Assembly (NCBI RefSeq): GCF_005938385.1
Contig: NZ_VCRA01000032.1
Location: 1-64,000, forward strand
Source: Paenibacillus mesophilus
GTDB taxonomy: Bacteria > Bacillota > Bacilli > Paenibacillales > NBRC-103111
Length of the DNA stretch: 64,000 nucleotides
Reading direction: 5' to 3'
The position numbers and the translations under genes were made by a program. The notes below the pieces were generated by a model that saw nothing but the letters and a program-made list of their open reading frames with translations, was not told the origin of the DNA and did not search any database. Shown piece by piece: positions 17,828-26,399 of the stretch (within the stretch, counting starts at the first letter, position 1; the number at the start of each line of letters is the position of its first letter).

Positions 17828-18022
17828 ATGTTCGCTTGGTTCAACCGGATCAACTTGTTGTGGGCGTTCATTTTGCTTGCTGCCGCTCATGCCCTATTAT
17901 ACTATTCGTTGCACAATCCCAATTGGGTCATGCTGGCGATCCTCGCCGCCCTGGTCGATACGGGCGTCATTGCCGTGATCCAAACTGTCAGCCGGGTTTC
18001 CCGCGGAGAAGCGGACAAATAA
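17828..18022 (+). CDS. Small membrane protein, 64 aa
   Basis: Short gene with its own promoter, an AAGGGTG ribosome binding site 9 nt before the ATG, and a terminator directly after. The protein has two hydrophobic stretches (about 9-26 and 31-50) and a short charged tail. I do not recognise a family. The full set of expression signals supports it being a real gene. Confidence 0.65.
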   Translation: MFAWFNRINLLWAFILLAAAHALLYYSLHNPNWVMLAILAALVDTGVIAVIQTVSRVSRGEADK

Positions 18023-18046
18023 TGCTTGTTAATAAGAAGGGTATGT

Positions 18047-18085
18047 AAAAAGCGTCTGTCCGCACCTATGCGGAAGACGCTTTTT
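18047..18085. terminator. Bidirectional terminator
   Basis: Stem AAAAAGCGTCT / AGACGCTTTTT, with an inner TCCGCA/TGCGGA extension, between the convergent 64-residue gene and the 131-residue membrane protein gene. Confidence 0.9.
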
Positions 18086-18095
18086 GGTTTGGACG

Positions 18096-18491
18096 TCAAG
18101 TGTAATAGGGTACCAAGACGAAGTAAGCGATAAGAGCTATACCTCCCAAGACGGCAGACCACGTGCCGAGTGTTCGGCTTCCCTGCACAAAGGCAATAAT
18201 GCCAAGCACGATAGCGCTCAAGCCCAGCAATACCGGGTAAATGAACATGGATGCTATCGCCAGCACGAGGCCGATCCATCCTATCGTTTGTCCTCCGGTG
18301 CGGGCTGTCGCCCCTTCCTCCGAACGATAAGCTTCCGCGTTTCTTTCCTCGGGACGATCCGGTACTTGATTCGCGAACATCGGTCCGGGGGCTACCTCGG
18401 TACCAAATTCCTCTTCGAACCGGTCATCGGCATTTGCCCGACTTTTATTCGGTTTCTCGTCTTTATCGTAGTACTCGTCGAAACGATCCAC
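18096..18491 (-). CDS. Small membrane protein, acidic N-terminus, DUF4190-like
   Basis: Protein of 131 residues starting at GTG 18491, ten nt after GGAGG. The first ~65 residues are charged and probably cytoplasmic. The rest contains two or three membrane helices (IGWIGLVLAIASMFIYPVLL, LSAIVLGIIAFVQG, LGGIALIAYFVLVPYY). The helical half resembles DUF4190-type domains, but this is a weak match by eye. Function unknown. Confidence 0.75.
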   Translation of the reverse strand: MDRFDEYYDKDEKPNKSRANADDRFEEEFGTEVAPGPMFANQVPDRPEERNAEAYRSEEGATARTGGQTIGWIGLVLAIASMFIYPVLLGLSAIVLGIIAFVQGSRTLGTWSAVLGGIALIAYFVLVPYYT

Positions 18492-18557
18492 TGGAGCATT
18501 ACCTCCTTATTTGTACGGTCAAAGCCGTACGAATGTTTGCGCGTTACTTCTTTGCAT

Positions 18558-18770
18558 TTACTTCTGTTTGAACGTATGACAGCATGTAGCAGATGAAGTC
18601 GGAGCATAGTCTTTATGATCGGAATCGAAGCTTTCTCCGGCGAATTCTTCATCGAATTTGGCTTTCGCATGGCTGTCGATCTCGATCATAATGGCGTCGG
18701 CGCGGCAGTTGTTGTTCTCGCCCCAGAAGGCGCAGTTCGATACGCTGCATTTTACCAATGGCTTTACCAT
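18558..18770 (-). CDS. DUF1540 domain protein
   Basis: Protein of 70 residues with the DUF1540 pattern: Cys8, Cys13 and Cys22 in KCSVSNCAFWGENNNC, then an adjacent Cys pair close to the end (SSATCCHTF). GGAGGTGAT precedes the ATG at optimal spacing. DUF1540 proteins are small Cys-rich proteins common in spore-forming Firmicutes; metal binding is suspected and no role is established. Confidence 0.85.
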   Translation of the reverse strand: MVKPLVKCSVSNCAFWGENNNCRADAIMIEIDSHAKAKFDEEFAGESFDSDHKDYAPTSSATCCHTFKQK

Positions 18771-18855
18771 CGATCATCACCTCCGTTATTCAAGATTCCC
18801 GATCATTACGCCGCCTATCCGAGGGGGTCATTGTCAATACCGGAGAACACAAAAT

Positions 18856-18906
18856 AACCACAAAGTGGAGTCTTGCTTCGAAGTTATTCCAAGTACTTTG
18901 CGGGGA
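18856..18906 (+). repeat. Hairpin repeat copy B
   Basis: Member of the interspersed hairpin repeat family: left arm CCACAAAGT, centre CTTCGAAG, right arm ACTTTGCGGGG. The left arm differs from copy A at two positions, so the outer stem is imperfect. It sits next to the terminator of the DUF3907-like gene. Confidence 0.85.
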
Positions 18907-18932
18907 CCCCGAAAATATGAAATCTATACACA

Positions 18933-18965
18933 CAAAAAAAAGATGCGGCGCAAACCGCATCTTTG
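18933..18965 (-). terminator. Terminator of the DUF3907-like gene
   Basis: Minus-strand stem AAGATGCGG / CCGCATCTT followed by eight T, just beyond the stop at 18979. Confidence 0.9.
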
Positions 18966-18978
18966 CTCTGGTTCCGTA

Positions 18979-19479
18979 TTATACCCGATCGCCCTGCATT
19001 CTTTTCTGGGTCACATAGTCCGTTTCATAATAGGACAAATCTTCGCGCAGCTCTTCGAAAATTTTGGACAGCTCGATCGTCAAGTTGCGCGCTTCACGGC
19101 TGGGCTTTTTGCGGAAACGAATCGCGTCCTGCCCCGTGTAGGCATAACGGCCGTCTTCCGAGTAGCATTCGTTCTGCGGGTAATAAAACCCGTTGACGCA
19201 GTTATGGTAAATGTCATATAAGGAGCGTTCCGCGAAATCTTCGTTAAAGTTCGGACGACGCAGGCTGACTCCCAATTTCTCATAGGAAACTTCGCAAAAT
19301 ACGAGCAGGTGACGCGTATCGGACAAGTACCCGCGATAAAATTCTTCCATGGCCGGATCACTTTCCGTCAGTAGCTGCGGCAGGCTGTAATGGTTCAAGA
19401 ACACTTCCATTTTGGCGATAGCTACTTTTAACTTTGTCCGGGTCGTTTCGCATAAATTTTTCACTTGGCCCGTTGTCAT
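18979..19479 (-). CDS. DUF3907 (YpuI-like) family protein
   Basis: Protein of 166 residues from the ATG at 19479, which has GAGGAGGT 7 nt upstream; the longer frame to 19551 lacks a site. It is mostly helical and has a conserved-looking core (FYYPQNECYSEDGRYAYTG, then AIRFRKKP) that I associate with B. subtilis YpuI. No enzymatic motif or membrane segment is present. The family assignment rests on recall of the motif and is not certain. Function unknown. Confidence 0.75.
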   Translation of the reverse strand: MTTGQVKNLCETTRTKLKVAIAKMEVFLNHYSLPQLLTESDPAMEEFYRGYLSDTRHLLVFCEVSYEKLGVSLRRPNFNEDFAERSLYDIYHNCVNGFYYPQNECYSEDGRYAYTGQDAIRFRKKPSREARNLTIELSKIFEELREDLSYYETDYVTQKRMQGDRV

Positions 19480-19739
19480 ATCGTTGACCTCCTCATATGT
19501 CGGAACGGTTCGCGTGGAACCCGTTTTTCTACTCGCCACAGTTTCTTTCATCGTATCATAATTTGCATCGAAAAGTAAGGAAAACCTGCCAAGCGCGGAC
19601 GTGAATAAATCGGTCGCGGCTGCCTAACCTTAAGATACAAAAAGACCGCAACCGGTATTCGGACTTGCATGATTGCTTGGCCGCGCCATGACGACAAGAC
19701 GTGCCGGATAAGGAGCCAACCTTGAAGGAGGATCCCCCG

Positions 19740-21566
19740 ATGTGGAAAAAAATCGCATCCGCTTCTGCGCTTGCCGTATGTGCCCTTCTTGTATTCTCTA
19801 CGGTTAACCGGACGAAAACGCCGAAATCCGTAAACCCGCCTCCGCAGCAAGAACTGAGCATCAAGCAGGCGATGCTTGAGGAGAACGTAGCCATGACGGA
19901 GCAGTTGTGTAGGTCGCAATGCTCGCTCGATTTCAAACAGGCACTTCATCAATTAAACCCCGGAACACCGGGCCATGTCAAGTCCGTGCTGGACGAAATG
20001 CGAAAACATCACGATCATATGGACTACGTGGAATGGATAAGCCGCAACGCCGGACAACAACAAGCTTCCTCCGGCGATATTCCGGCCCCTGTCAAGGAAA
20101 ATGCCGGGCCGCTTCTGAATGAAGCGCGCGATGCCGTTCGCTCGGGACATGCCTATCAGTCCAAAAAAATCGGCGAAGGCGATCAGCAGTATATCGTATT
20201 GGGTGAGCTTTCGGATGACGGGCAATCCGCTCTTGTGGGTGTCATTCATCAAGACATTTTGCATAAGGTCGCTATCGATCAGCGCAAAAACTTGCGCATC
20301 GTTCCGTATCCGAGCGACAAGCGGTGGAAAATCGAATCGGTCGATTCCAAAACGCTGCAGGATGTCAAAGTGGATTACCCCGAAGACAACGAAGGAACGA
20401 GTCATTACCATGTGAATCAAATCGTCGTCAAGTTTCGTAATGCGCCTACGGAAGCGCAATTGGCCCAGATCCGCTCCGAAATCGATGCAACGAGCATGGA
20501 GAAATTAGGCTATACGTACGTATTCGAATCGAAAAGCATCGAAGCCAAGCAATTGATGAGCTACTTTCAAAAATGGAACGTCGAGTTCGCCGAGCCTCAC
20601 TTTCTATACATGACCAACGAGGCGGTCGAGCCCAACGACATGCTGTATGCCAAATATCAGTGGAATTTGCCGGCTATCGATACGATCCCCGCGTGGGATG
20701 TCACTCGCGGCAGCGAAGACGTGATCGTTGCTGTTATCGATACGGGCGTCGACATAAACCATCCAGATCTGCAAGGGCGCACCACTGGCGGCATCAATAT
20801 TGTCAGTCAGAAGAGCGAGCCGCTGGACGATGTCGGACACGGCACCCATGTAGCCGGCGTTATTTCCGCGCTTGTCAACAATCGTGAAGGTGTTGCCGGC
20901 ATTTCCTGGTACAACAAGATTATGCCCGTCAAGGTGTTGGACGAAACCGGGGCCGGTACTACGTATTCGGTCGCGCAAGGTATCATATGGGCTGCCGATC
21001 ACGGCGCGAAAGTTATCAATATGAGCTTGGGCAATTATGCCGACGCCCAGTTTCTTCACGATGCGATCCGCTACGCGTTCGATAAGGACGTCGTCCTGAT
21101 CGCCGCGAGCGGCAACGACAATACGGAGCGTCCCGGCTATCCGGCCGCCTATCCCGAAGTTTTCGCCGTTGCCGCCACCGATTCGAAGCAGCAAAAAGCG
21201 TCGTTTTCCAACTACGGCGACTACATCGACGTGGCCGCACCCGGTGTAAACATCGCCAGCACGTATCCGGACAACCATTACGCCGCGCTTTCCGGCACTT
21301 CGATGGCCAGTCCCCATGTAACGGCTTTGGCCGCTCTGATCCGTTCCGCCAATCCGCTGTTGAAAAACACGGAGGTCATGGACATTATGCGCCAAACGGC
21401 GATCGACCTTGGCGAACGCGGCAAAGATAAATATTACGGCCATGGCCAGATCGATATTGTCAAAGCCGTTTCCCGGGCTGCACAAACCCGCGAGTCGCTT
21501 GCGTTATGGCCTCAATGGTTCGAACGGGAAGCCGAGCGTTTGGCTCGGAAGTATAAGGGGGAGTGA
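19740..21566 (+). CDS. Subtilisin-like serine protease (S8), membrane-anchored or secreted
   Basis: Protein of 608 residues. The ATG at 19740 follows GGAGG by 8 nt; the open frame from 19701 is rejected. An N-terminal hydrophobic segment (about 5-21) may be a signal anchor. Residues ~40-210 match no domain I know and contain a Cys pair (LCRSQCSLDF). An inhibitor-I9-like propeptide follows (VNQIVVKFRNAPTEAQLAQI, near 225-290). The catalytic domain has Asp334 (IDTGVD), His367 (GHGTHVAG) and Ser521 (GTSMASPH), all intact. It is a single gene, divergent from the DUF3907-like gene. The extra N-terminal region makes it longer than ordinary subtilisins. Confidence 0.92.
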   Translation: MWKKIASASALAVCALLVFSTVNRTKTPKSVNPPPQQELSIKQAMLEENVAMTEQLCRSQCSLDFKQALHQLNPGTPGHVKSVLDEMRKHHDHMDYVEWISRNAGQQQASSGDIPAPVKENAGPLLNEARDAVRSGHAYQSKKIGEGDQQYIVLGELSDDGQSALVGVIHQDILHKVAIDQRKNLRIVPYPSDKRWKIESVDSKTLQDVKVDYPEDNEGTSHYHVNQIVVKFRNAPTEAQLAQIRSEIDATSMEKLGYTYVFESKSIEAKQLMSYFQKWNVEFAEPHFLYMTNEAVEPNDMLYAKYQWNLPAIDTIPAWDVTRGSEDVIVAVIDTGVDINHPDLQGRTTGGINIVSQKSEPLDDVGHGTHVAGVISALVNNREGVAGISWYNKIMPVKVLDETGAGTTYSVAQGIIWAADHGAKVINMSLGNYADAQFLHDAIRYAFDKDVVLIAASGNDNTERPGYPAAYPEVFAVAATDSKQQKASFSNYGDYIDVAAPGVNIASTYPDNHYAALSGTSMASPHVTALAALIRSANPLLKNTEVMDIMRQTAIDLGERGKDKYYGHGQIDIVKAVSRAAQTRESLALWPQWFEREAERLARKYKGE

Positions 21567-21639
21567 CGGCATAGCGCCGAAGAAAAAACAGAAGAAAAAC
21601 CGAGAGGCGTTTCAGAGAAGCAGCGGCTTCCGCACTCCG

Positions 21640-21694
21640 TTGAACCCTCGTTTTCTTTGATTGGAATAGCCGGTGGTTAAAAACAAGGGTTCAA
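21640..21694. repeat. 15-bp imperfect inverted repeat downstream of the protease gene
   Basis: TTGAACCCTCGTTTT and AAAACAAGGGTTCAA, separated by 25 nt with one mismatched position. No T-run follows directly, so a factor-independent terminator is doubtful. The rest of the 274-bp gap to rnpB contains only the rnpB terminator. Confidence 0.5.
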
Positions 21695-21769
21695 AGTCGC
21701 GCTCCAGCTTGCTGCTTCCCTTCCACTTCCGGTTTTTCTTGAAAACATATGAGCGCTATTCCGATGATG

Positions 21770-21802
21770 AAAAAAACAAAAAGGCGGCCCGTAGGCCGCC
21801 TT
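21770..21802 (-). terminator. Terminator of rnpB
   Basis: Minus-strand stem AAGGCGGCC / GGCCGCCTT followed by a T-rich tract, about 40 nt past the RNase P RNA 3' end. Confidence 0.9.
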
Positions 21803-21840
21803 CGTTTGTTAACACGTTGAAAATATTCAAATGTGGCATT

Positions 21841-22254
21841 CGGAAAGCTTGCCGTAAGCCGGGTTCTGTCCTTCCAGTGGTCGTAACGGGCACCACAACC
21901 CTCCCACCATTGAAGTGACAATCATCTATCTAGGTCCGCCATTGCTGACGGACTCCAGCGACCAACCCGAACGCGCCTCGGGCAAAGGCTGCGGAATCGG
22001 CATAGCCGTCCGCCGCGTTCTCTTCGGTCTTGCTCCAAGTGGGGTTTACCAGGGAATAAGTCACCCTATCCCCTCGTGGTCTCTTACACCACGGTTCCAC
22101 CCTTGCCTGTTCGCCTTGCGGCGTCATCGGCGGTCCATTTCTGTGGCACTATCCTTCAACTCGCGCTGACTGGACGTTATCCAGCACCCTGCCCTATGGA
22201 GCCCGGACTTTCCTCCCGTGCGTAAGCACCGGCGATTGTCTGTCAAACTTTCCG
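21841..22254 (-). ncRNA. rnpB: RNase P RNA, class A-like
   Basis: About 414 nt on the minus strand. The ends pair as helix P1 (CGGAAAGTTTG with CAAGCTTTCCG). The universal core is present: GGAGGAAAGTCCGGGCTCC at the 5' side, and ACAGAACCCGGCTTA at the 3' side. The middle reads like class A RNAs such as that of E. coli: CATAGGGCAGGGTGCTGG, CCGCCGATGACGCCGCAAGG, CAGGCAAGGGTG, GGTAAACCCCACTTGGAGCA, and CCTAGATAGATGATTGTC. Bacillus RNase P RNA is class B and lacks these runs. It is the catalytic RNA that matures tRNA 5' ends. It has its own promoter and terminator. Confidence 0.95.
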
Positions 22255-22266
22255 AGACTTGTTCTA

Positions 22267-22295
22267 GTATACCGGACGCAGCGGTTCGCTGCAAC
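22267..22295 (-). promoter_or_regulatory. Sigma-A promoter of rnpB
   Basis: Minus strand TTGCAG, 17-nt spacer, TATACT, placed 12 nt upstream of the predicted RNA 5' end. Confidence 0.75.
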
Positions 22296-22353
22296 CCCGA
22301 TTGTGTGCCAAACGAGGTGATTTTTGCTACAGCACGCTTTTTCGCCAATCTTA

Positions 22354-23469
22354 TCAAAGCAGCTTGAACGTCTCAGTATCGACCTCGGACGCTACCACCC
22401 GGGTATCGACCTTCTGCTCCGCCAATCGCGCGTTCAGCCACTCGGCGACGCCCTTCTTCAATATTTTCTCCGCGTTGTGACCCGGATCTATGATGGCGAT
22501 TCCGGCGGCGATGGCGTCCTGGGCCGTATGATAGTCGATATCGCCCGTCACCAATACATCCGCCCCGGCAAAGATCGCATGCCGGACATACCGGCTTCCC
22601 GATCCGCCCAATACGGCAACCTTCTTGATCTCCCGCTCCAATTCCCCTACTACGCGCACGAAAGGCACGTCAAACGCTTGCTTGACCAGCTCCGCAAATG
22701 CATCCAGCCTGACCGGCTGCGCAAGCTTGCCGACACGCCCCAGGCCGAACGTCCGGCCGTTCAAATCCATCGGGTACAAATCGTAAGCGACTTCTTCGTA
22801 TGGATGCGCCTTCAGCATCGATTGAACGACTTTTTTCTCTACGCTCTCCGGTACGATCGTTTCAATCCGCACTTCCGAGACTTGCTCCATTTTCCCCGCC
22901 TTGCCGATGTACGGATTCGTTCCTTCCTTCGGCAAAAAGGTTCCCGTACCTGGAATATTGAAGCTGCAGCTGCTATAATTACCGATCCAGCCTGCTCCTG
23001 CATGGAACATCGCTTCGCGGACTTGATGCTGATGCGAATCCGGAACGAAGACGACCAGCTTCTTCAGCTTGTCGGTATGAACGTCCTCCAAATGGCCCGA
23101 AACGTCGAGCTGAAGCGCCTTCGCCATCATATCGTTGACGCCCCCGTCGGCGACGTCGAGATTGGTATGGGCGATGTACACCGCGATATCGTTTTTGATC
23201 AGCTTCTCATAGAGACGCCCTGCCGGCGTTTCCGTCTGCAAGCTGGCAAGAGGGCGATAGATAATCGCGTGGTGAGCGATAATGAGTTCCACCTGCAGCC
23301 GGATCGCTTCATCCACGACTTCATCCGTTACGTCAAGAGCGACCAGAACGGTGCGAATGTCTTTGCGCAGCGAGCCGAGCTGGAGGCCTATTTTGTCGTC
23401 GGGCACCGCAATGTGTTTGGGCGCCAGCTTTTCCATCAGCTGTATTACCGTTTGACCTTTAGCAAACAA
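22354..23469 (-). CDS. Nif3-like dinuclear metal centre protein (YqfO)
   Basis: Protein of 371 residues. The start is TTG 23469, seven nt after GGAGG; it gives the family N-terminus FAKGQTVIQLMEKLAP and lies inside the end of trmK (25-bp overlap). Metal-binding motifs AHHAIIYRP and AHTNLD are near residues 60-105, and the C-terminal GDIDYHTAQDA and DPGHNAEK complete the site. The Bacillus type carries a PII-like insertion between the two halves (about 125-235). The family is sometimes annotated as GTP cyclohydrolase I type 2, without solid support. The function is unproven. Confidence 0.92.
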   Translation of the reverse strand: MFAKGQTVIQLMEKLAPKHIAVPDDKIGLQLGSLRKDIRTVLVALDVTDEVVDEAIRLQVELIIAHHAIIYRPLASLQTETPAGRLYEKLIKNDIAVYIAHTNLDVADGGVNDMMAKALQLDVSGHLEDVHTDKLKKLVVFVPDSHQHQVREAMFHAGAGWIGNYSSCSFNIPGTGTFLPKEGTNPYIGKAGKMEQVSEVRIETIVPESVEKKVVQSMLKAHPYEEVAYDLYPMDLNGRTFGLGRVGKLAQPVRLDAFAELVKQAFDVPFVRVVGELEREIKKVAVLGGSGSRYVRHAIFAGADVLVTGDIDYHTAQDAIAAGIAIIDPGHNAEKILKKGVAEWLNARLAEQKVDTRVVASEVDTETFKLL

Positions 23470-24206
23470 TCCATTACCTCCCTGATCCGGTTTCGTTCCG
23501 CAAGCAGTTCCGACTGGCGCTGAATAGCGGCCTCGGTACCGCCCCTCGACATGCCTTCCGTAATTTTGTCCAGCTTCTCCAGCTCCGACTCCCACTTGCG
23601 GAAAAAAGCTTCATTGGCGCGGCTAGTCAAAATCGGTCCGTATCGAAGCAATTCGTCGGAATCGAGCGTCAAACCTCCGTCCAACCGTTTGCTGCCGTAC
23701 ATAGCCCGATTGATTTCGATTGCATCCGGACTGCGCCCGGCACACAACACTTCATAATACTTCCCGTCCTCTTCGAGCACCGTCTCGTCCTCAAGCACCC
23801 AATGGCTTGCCAGCAGCCAACGGCGCATTTGATCCTCCCCGACATTCGGCTGCAGGATCAGCTTGCTTACACCAGCAAGCTTCGATCGGCCTTCCTCCAA
23901 TATGTGCGAGATCAGGCTGCCGCCCATCCCGGCGATCGTGACGACGTCAATTTCATTCGGCTCGATAACGGCCAGCCCGTCCCCGAGTCTTACGGAAATA
24001 ACGGACGAAAGCCCCGCCTCCTTCACCTGCTTCTGTGCGGCATCCCTCGGTCCTGCATTGATTTCGCCCGCCACCGCGAACGAAACGCGCCCCCGCTCGG
24101 CAAGGTACACCGGCAGCAGCGCGTGATCCGATCCGATATCCGCCAGCTTGACGCCATCAGGCACGTATCCGGCAATCGTTTGCAATCGTTTCGATAATTT
24201 CACCAT
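23445..24206 (-). CDS. trmK: tRNA (adenine22-N1)-methyltransferase TrmK
   Basis: Protein of 253 residues starting at ATG 24206, one nt after the stop of the upstream gene. The SAM-binding motif I is ADIGSDHALLPVYL, and motif IV region AGMGGSLI and LQPNV are as in TrmK/YqfN. It makes m1A22 in tRNA. The C-terminal ~50 residues form the helical coiled-coil domain of the family. The order sigA-(membrane gene)-trmK-nif3 is that of other Bacilli. Confidence 0.94.
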   Translation of the reverse strand: MVKLSKRLQTIAGYVPDGVKLADIGSDHALLPVYLAERGRVSFAVAGEINAGPRDAAQKQVKEAGLSSVISVRLGDGLAVIEPNEIDVVTIAGMGGSLISHILEEGRSKLAGVSKLILQPNVGEDQMRRWLLASHWVLEDETVLEEDGKYYEVLCAGRSPDAIEINRAMYGSKRLDGGLTLDSDELLRYGPILTSRANEAFFRKWESELEKLDKITEGMSRGGTEAAIQRQSELLAERNRIREVMDCLLKVKR

Positions 24207-24207
24207 G

Positions 24208-25146
24208 TCACAAAACCCACTCGATCCATTTTTTTCGTAATCCGAACATGACGGAGCCGGCAACTACAAGCTTGCTGAGCAGCAGCAGTTGAAGCAGCGC
24301 CCCGTCCACTTCGCCGGTATACAAGCCGTACGCCTCCGGCATCCACCATAGCGTGAAGCTGACGAGCAATAAAACCGCCCCAGTCGACTTGCTCGCCTTA
24401 TGAAGCAGCCACCCCAGCCATCCGAACATGACGCACAGCGGTAGCCAGCTGATCTGAGCGCCGATCCAATCGAGCTCCACCCGGTTATGCAAGACCGAGG
24501 CATATACAAGCAAGAGTCCGATCCAGCCGCAATAATGGAACAGCCCCATCCGGGCCGCGAGACCGATTATAATCCATACGAAGCTGCAGAACGCGACATA
24601 GGCGAGCAGAAGCGGGGGCTCATCGATGCCGTAGAAGCGCATCATGTAGAAACCGGCTCCGAGCAGCGCTATCGAACCCGCCCCTACAAGACCGTAACCT
24701 ACAACAGGATTTTTGCGCGAATTCAGAAGTCCTGCCGTATAACAACCGCCGATAATAACCAATGCTGTCATAATTTGCAAAGGAAATCGAAAAGAGTTAA
24801 AATGAAAAACGATATAAGCGATTAGGGCCGCGATCCCGAATCCGAAAAACCAATTTCTCCAATTGCTGTTTTTAATGGAGTTTTTGGACACTCCCCATGC
24901 GCGGTTATCGCGTTCGGCCGGGCTTACATCGTACAGATTCAACAAGAAGTCGCAATAATGCTCGGGAAGCAGCTTCCCTTTTCGCCATTGCTCGATTTCG
25001 GATACGATAATTTTTCGTTTCTCCTGTTCCATTCGGGGAAAACTACCTCTCCTATAATTTGCGTCCCCGTAAAGCCAGTCGGCGTCATCGGGCAGGAGCA
25101 TCACTTTAGTCGGGGAAATTAGGAAGACCTCGCTGTAGTCGTACAT
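24208..25146 (-). CDS. Polytopic membrane protein between sigA and trmK
   Basis: Up to 312 residues, with about eight or nine membrane helices from residue ~97 on. The N-terminal part is soluble and includes EIEQWRKGKLLPEHYCDFLL. Two starts are possible: ATG 25146 (GGAG 11 nt upstream) and ATG 25032 (AGGAGAGG 13 nt upstream); neither spacing is ideal. B. subtilis has the cytochrome gene cccA at this position, which this is not. I do not recognise the family beyond hypothetical membrane proteins of Paenibacillaceae. Function unknown. Confidence 0.8.
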   Translation of the reverse strand: MYDYSEVFLISPTKVMLLPDDADWLYGDANYRRGSFPRMEQEKRKIIVSEIEQWRKGKLLPEHYCDFLLNLYDVSPAERDNRAWGVSKNSIKNSNWRNWFFGFGIAALIAYIVFHFNSFRFPLQIMTALVIIGGCYTAGLLNSRKNPVVGYGLVGAGSIALLGAGFYMMRFYGIDEPPLLLAYVAFCSFVWIIIGLAARMGLFHYCGWIGLLLVYASVLHNRVELDWIGAQISWLPLCVMFGWLGWLLHKASKSTGAVLLLVSFTLWWMPEAYGLYTGEVDGALLQLLLLSKLVVAGSVMFGLRKKWIEWVL

Positions 25147-25192
25147 TACAGAAAGGTCTCCGGCACATCGATTGCAAGTTCGGTATTGTTCT

Positions 25193-26308
25193 TTATTCCA
25201 AAAAGTCTTTCAACCGTTTGCTCCGGCTCGGATGCCGCAGCTTGCGAAGGGCTTTCGCTTCGATTTGCCGAATCCGTTCGCGGGTAACGCCGAATACTTT
25301 ACCGACTTCCTCGAGCGTTCTCGTCCGGCCGTCATCCAATCCGAAACGGAGCCGCAATACGTTTTCTTCTCTTTCGGTCAACGTATCGAGCACGTCCTCC
25401 AGCTGTTCCTTCAGCAGCTCGTAAGCGGCTGCGTCCGCAGGCGCGAGCGCCTCCTGATCCTCGATAAAATCGCCAAGGTGAGAGTCGTCCTCTTCCCCGA
25501 TCGGCGTCTCCAGCGATACGGGCTCCTGTGCGATCTTCATAATCTCCCGCACTTTTTCGGTGCTCAGATCCATTTCCTTGGCAATTTCTTCGGGCATCGG
25601 CTCCCGACCGAGCTCCTGCAGCAGCTGGCGGGATACGCGAATCAGCTTGTTGATCGTCTCCACCATATGTACCGGGATCCGGATCGTACGGGCTTGATCG
25701 GCGATGGCCCGGGTTATGGCTTGACGAATCCACCATGTGGCGTAGGTGCTGAATTTGTAGCCTTTCGTATGATCGAACTTCTCAACAGCTTTAATCAAAC
25801 CCATATTGCCTTCTTGAATCAGATCGAGGAACAGCATGCCCCGTCCGACGTACCGTTTGGCAATGCTTACAACGAGGCGCAGGTTCGCTTCCGCGAGACG
25901 ACGTTTCGCTTCCTCGTCCCCGTTCTCGATCCGTTTCGCCAGATCGACCTCGTCGTCGGCCGAAAGCAGCGGGACGCGTCCGATTTCCTTCAAATACATC
26001 CGTACCGGGTCGTTGATCTTGATGCCGGGAGGCAGCGACAAATCGTCTTCCAGATGGAATTCGTCATGCTCGTCCTCTTGCCCCATCACCATGTCGTCTT
26101 CCGTCTCGTTATTTACGTCGATGCCTAGTTCGGACAGGTGCTCGAAAAACTCATCCATTTGCTCGGGATCCTGATCGAACGGAGCCAGTTTCTCCATAAT
26201 ATCTTTATAGGTCAAGGAAGACCGCTTTTTCCCCATTTCGATCAGCTGGTCTTTGACCTGTTCTAACGTAAGTTCCGTCTCCAGTTCGGTATGTTGATCG
26301 TTCGCCAT
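25193..26308 (-). CDS. sigA: Primary RNA polymerase sigma factor SigA (RpoD)
   Basis: Protein of 371 residues from ATG 26308. Region 1.1 is short, as in Bacilli. Region 2 contains YKFSTYATWWIRQAITRAI (185-203), which recognises the -10 box. Region 4 has the helix-turn-helix TLEEVGKVFGVTRERIRQIE near 325-345 for the -35 box. It lies downstream of dnaG, as in the classical macromolecular synthesis operon, though without rpsU next to it. Confidence 0.97.
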   Translation of the reverse strand: MANDQHTELETELTLEQVKDQLIEMGKKRSSLTYKDIMEKLAPFDQDPEQMDEFFEHLSELGIDVNNETEDDMVMGQEDEHDEFHLEDDLSLPPGIKINDPVRMYLKEIGRVPLLSADDEVDLAKRIENGDEEAKRRLAEANLRLVVSIAKRYVGRGMLFLDLIQEGNMGLIKAVEKFDHTKGYKFSTYATWWIRQAITRAIADQARTIRIPVHMVETINKLIRVSRQLLQELGREPMPEEIAKEMDLSTEKVREIMKIAQEPVSLETPIGEEDDSHLGDFIEDQEALAPADAAAYELLKEQLEDVLDTLTEREENVLRLRFGLDDGRTRTLEEVGKVFGVTRERIRQIEAKALRKLRHPSRSKRLKDFLE

Positions 26309-26399
26309 ATCCAAGCTCCCTCCTCCCTAAACGTCTTTCGACTCTCTCCGCGTCAAGCGTCAATTGCATCGCTTACAGTTGATTGATTGTTTAGGGCAA

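Noticed and set aside
22324..23523. 399-codon plus-strand frame
   Set aside because: Antisense to the Nif3-like gene, which has recognisable metal-binding motifs.
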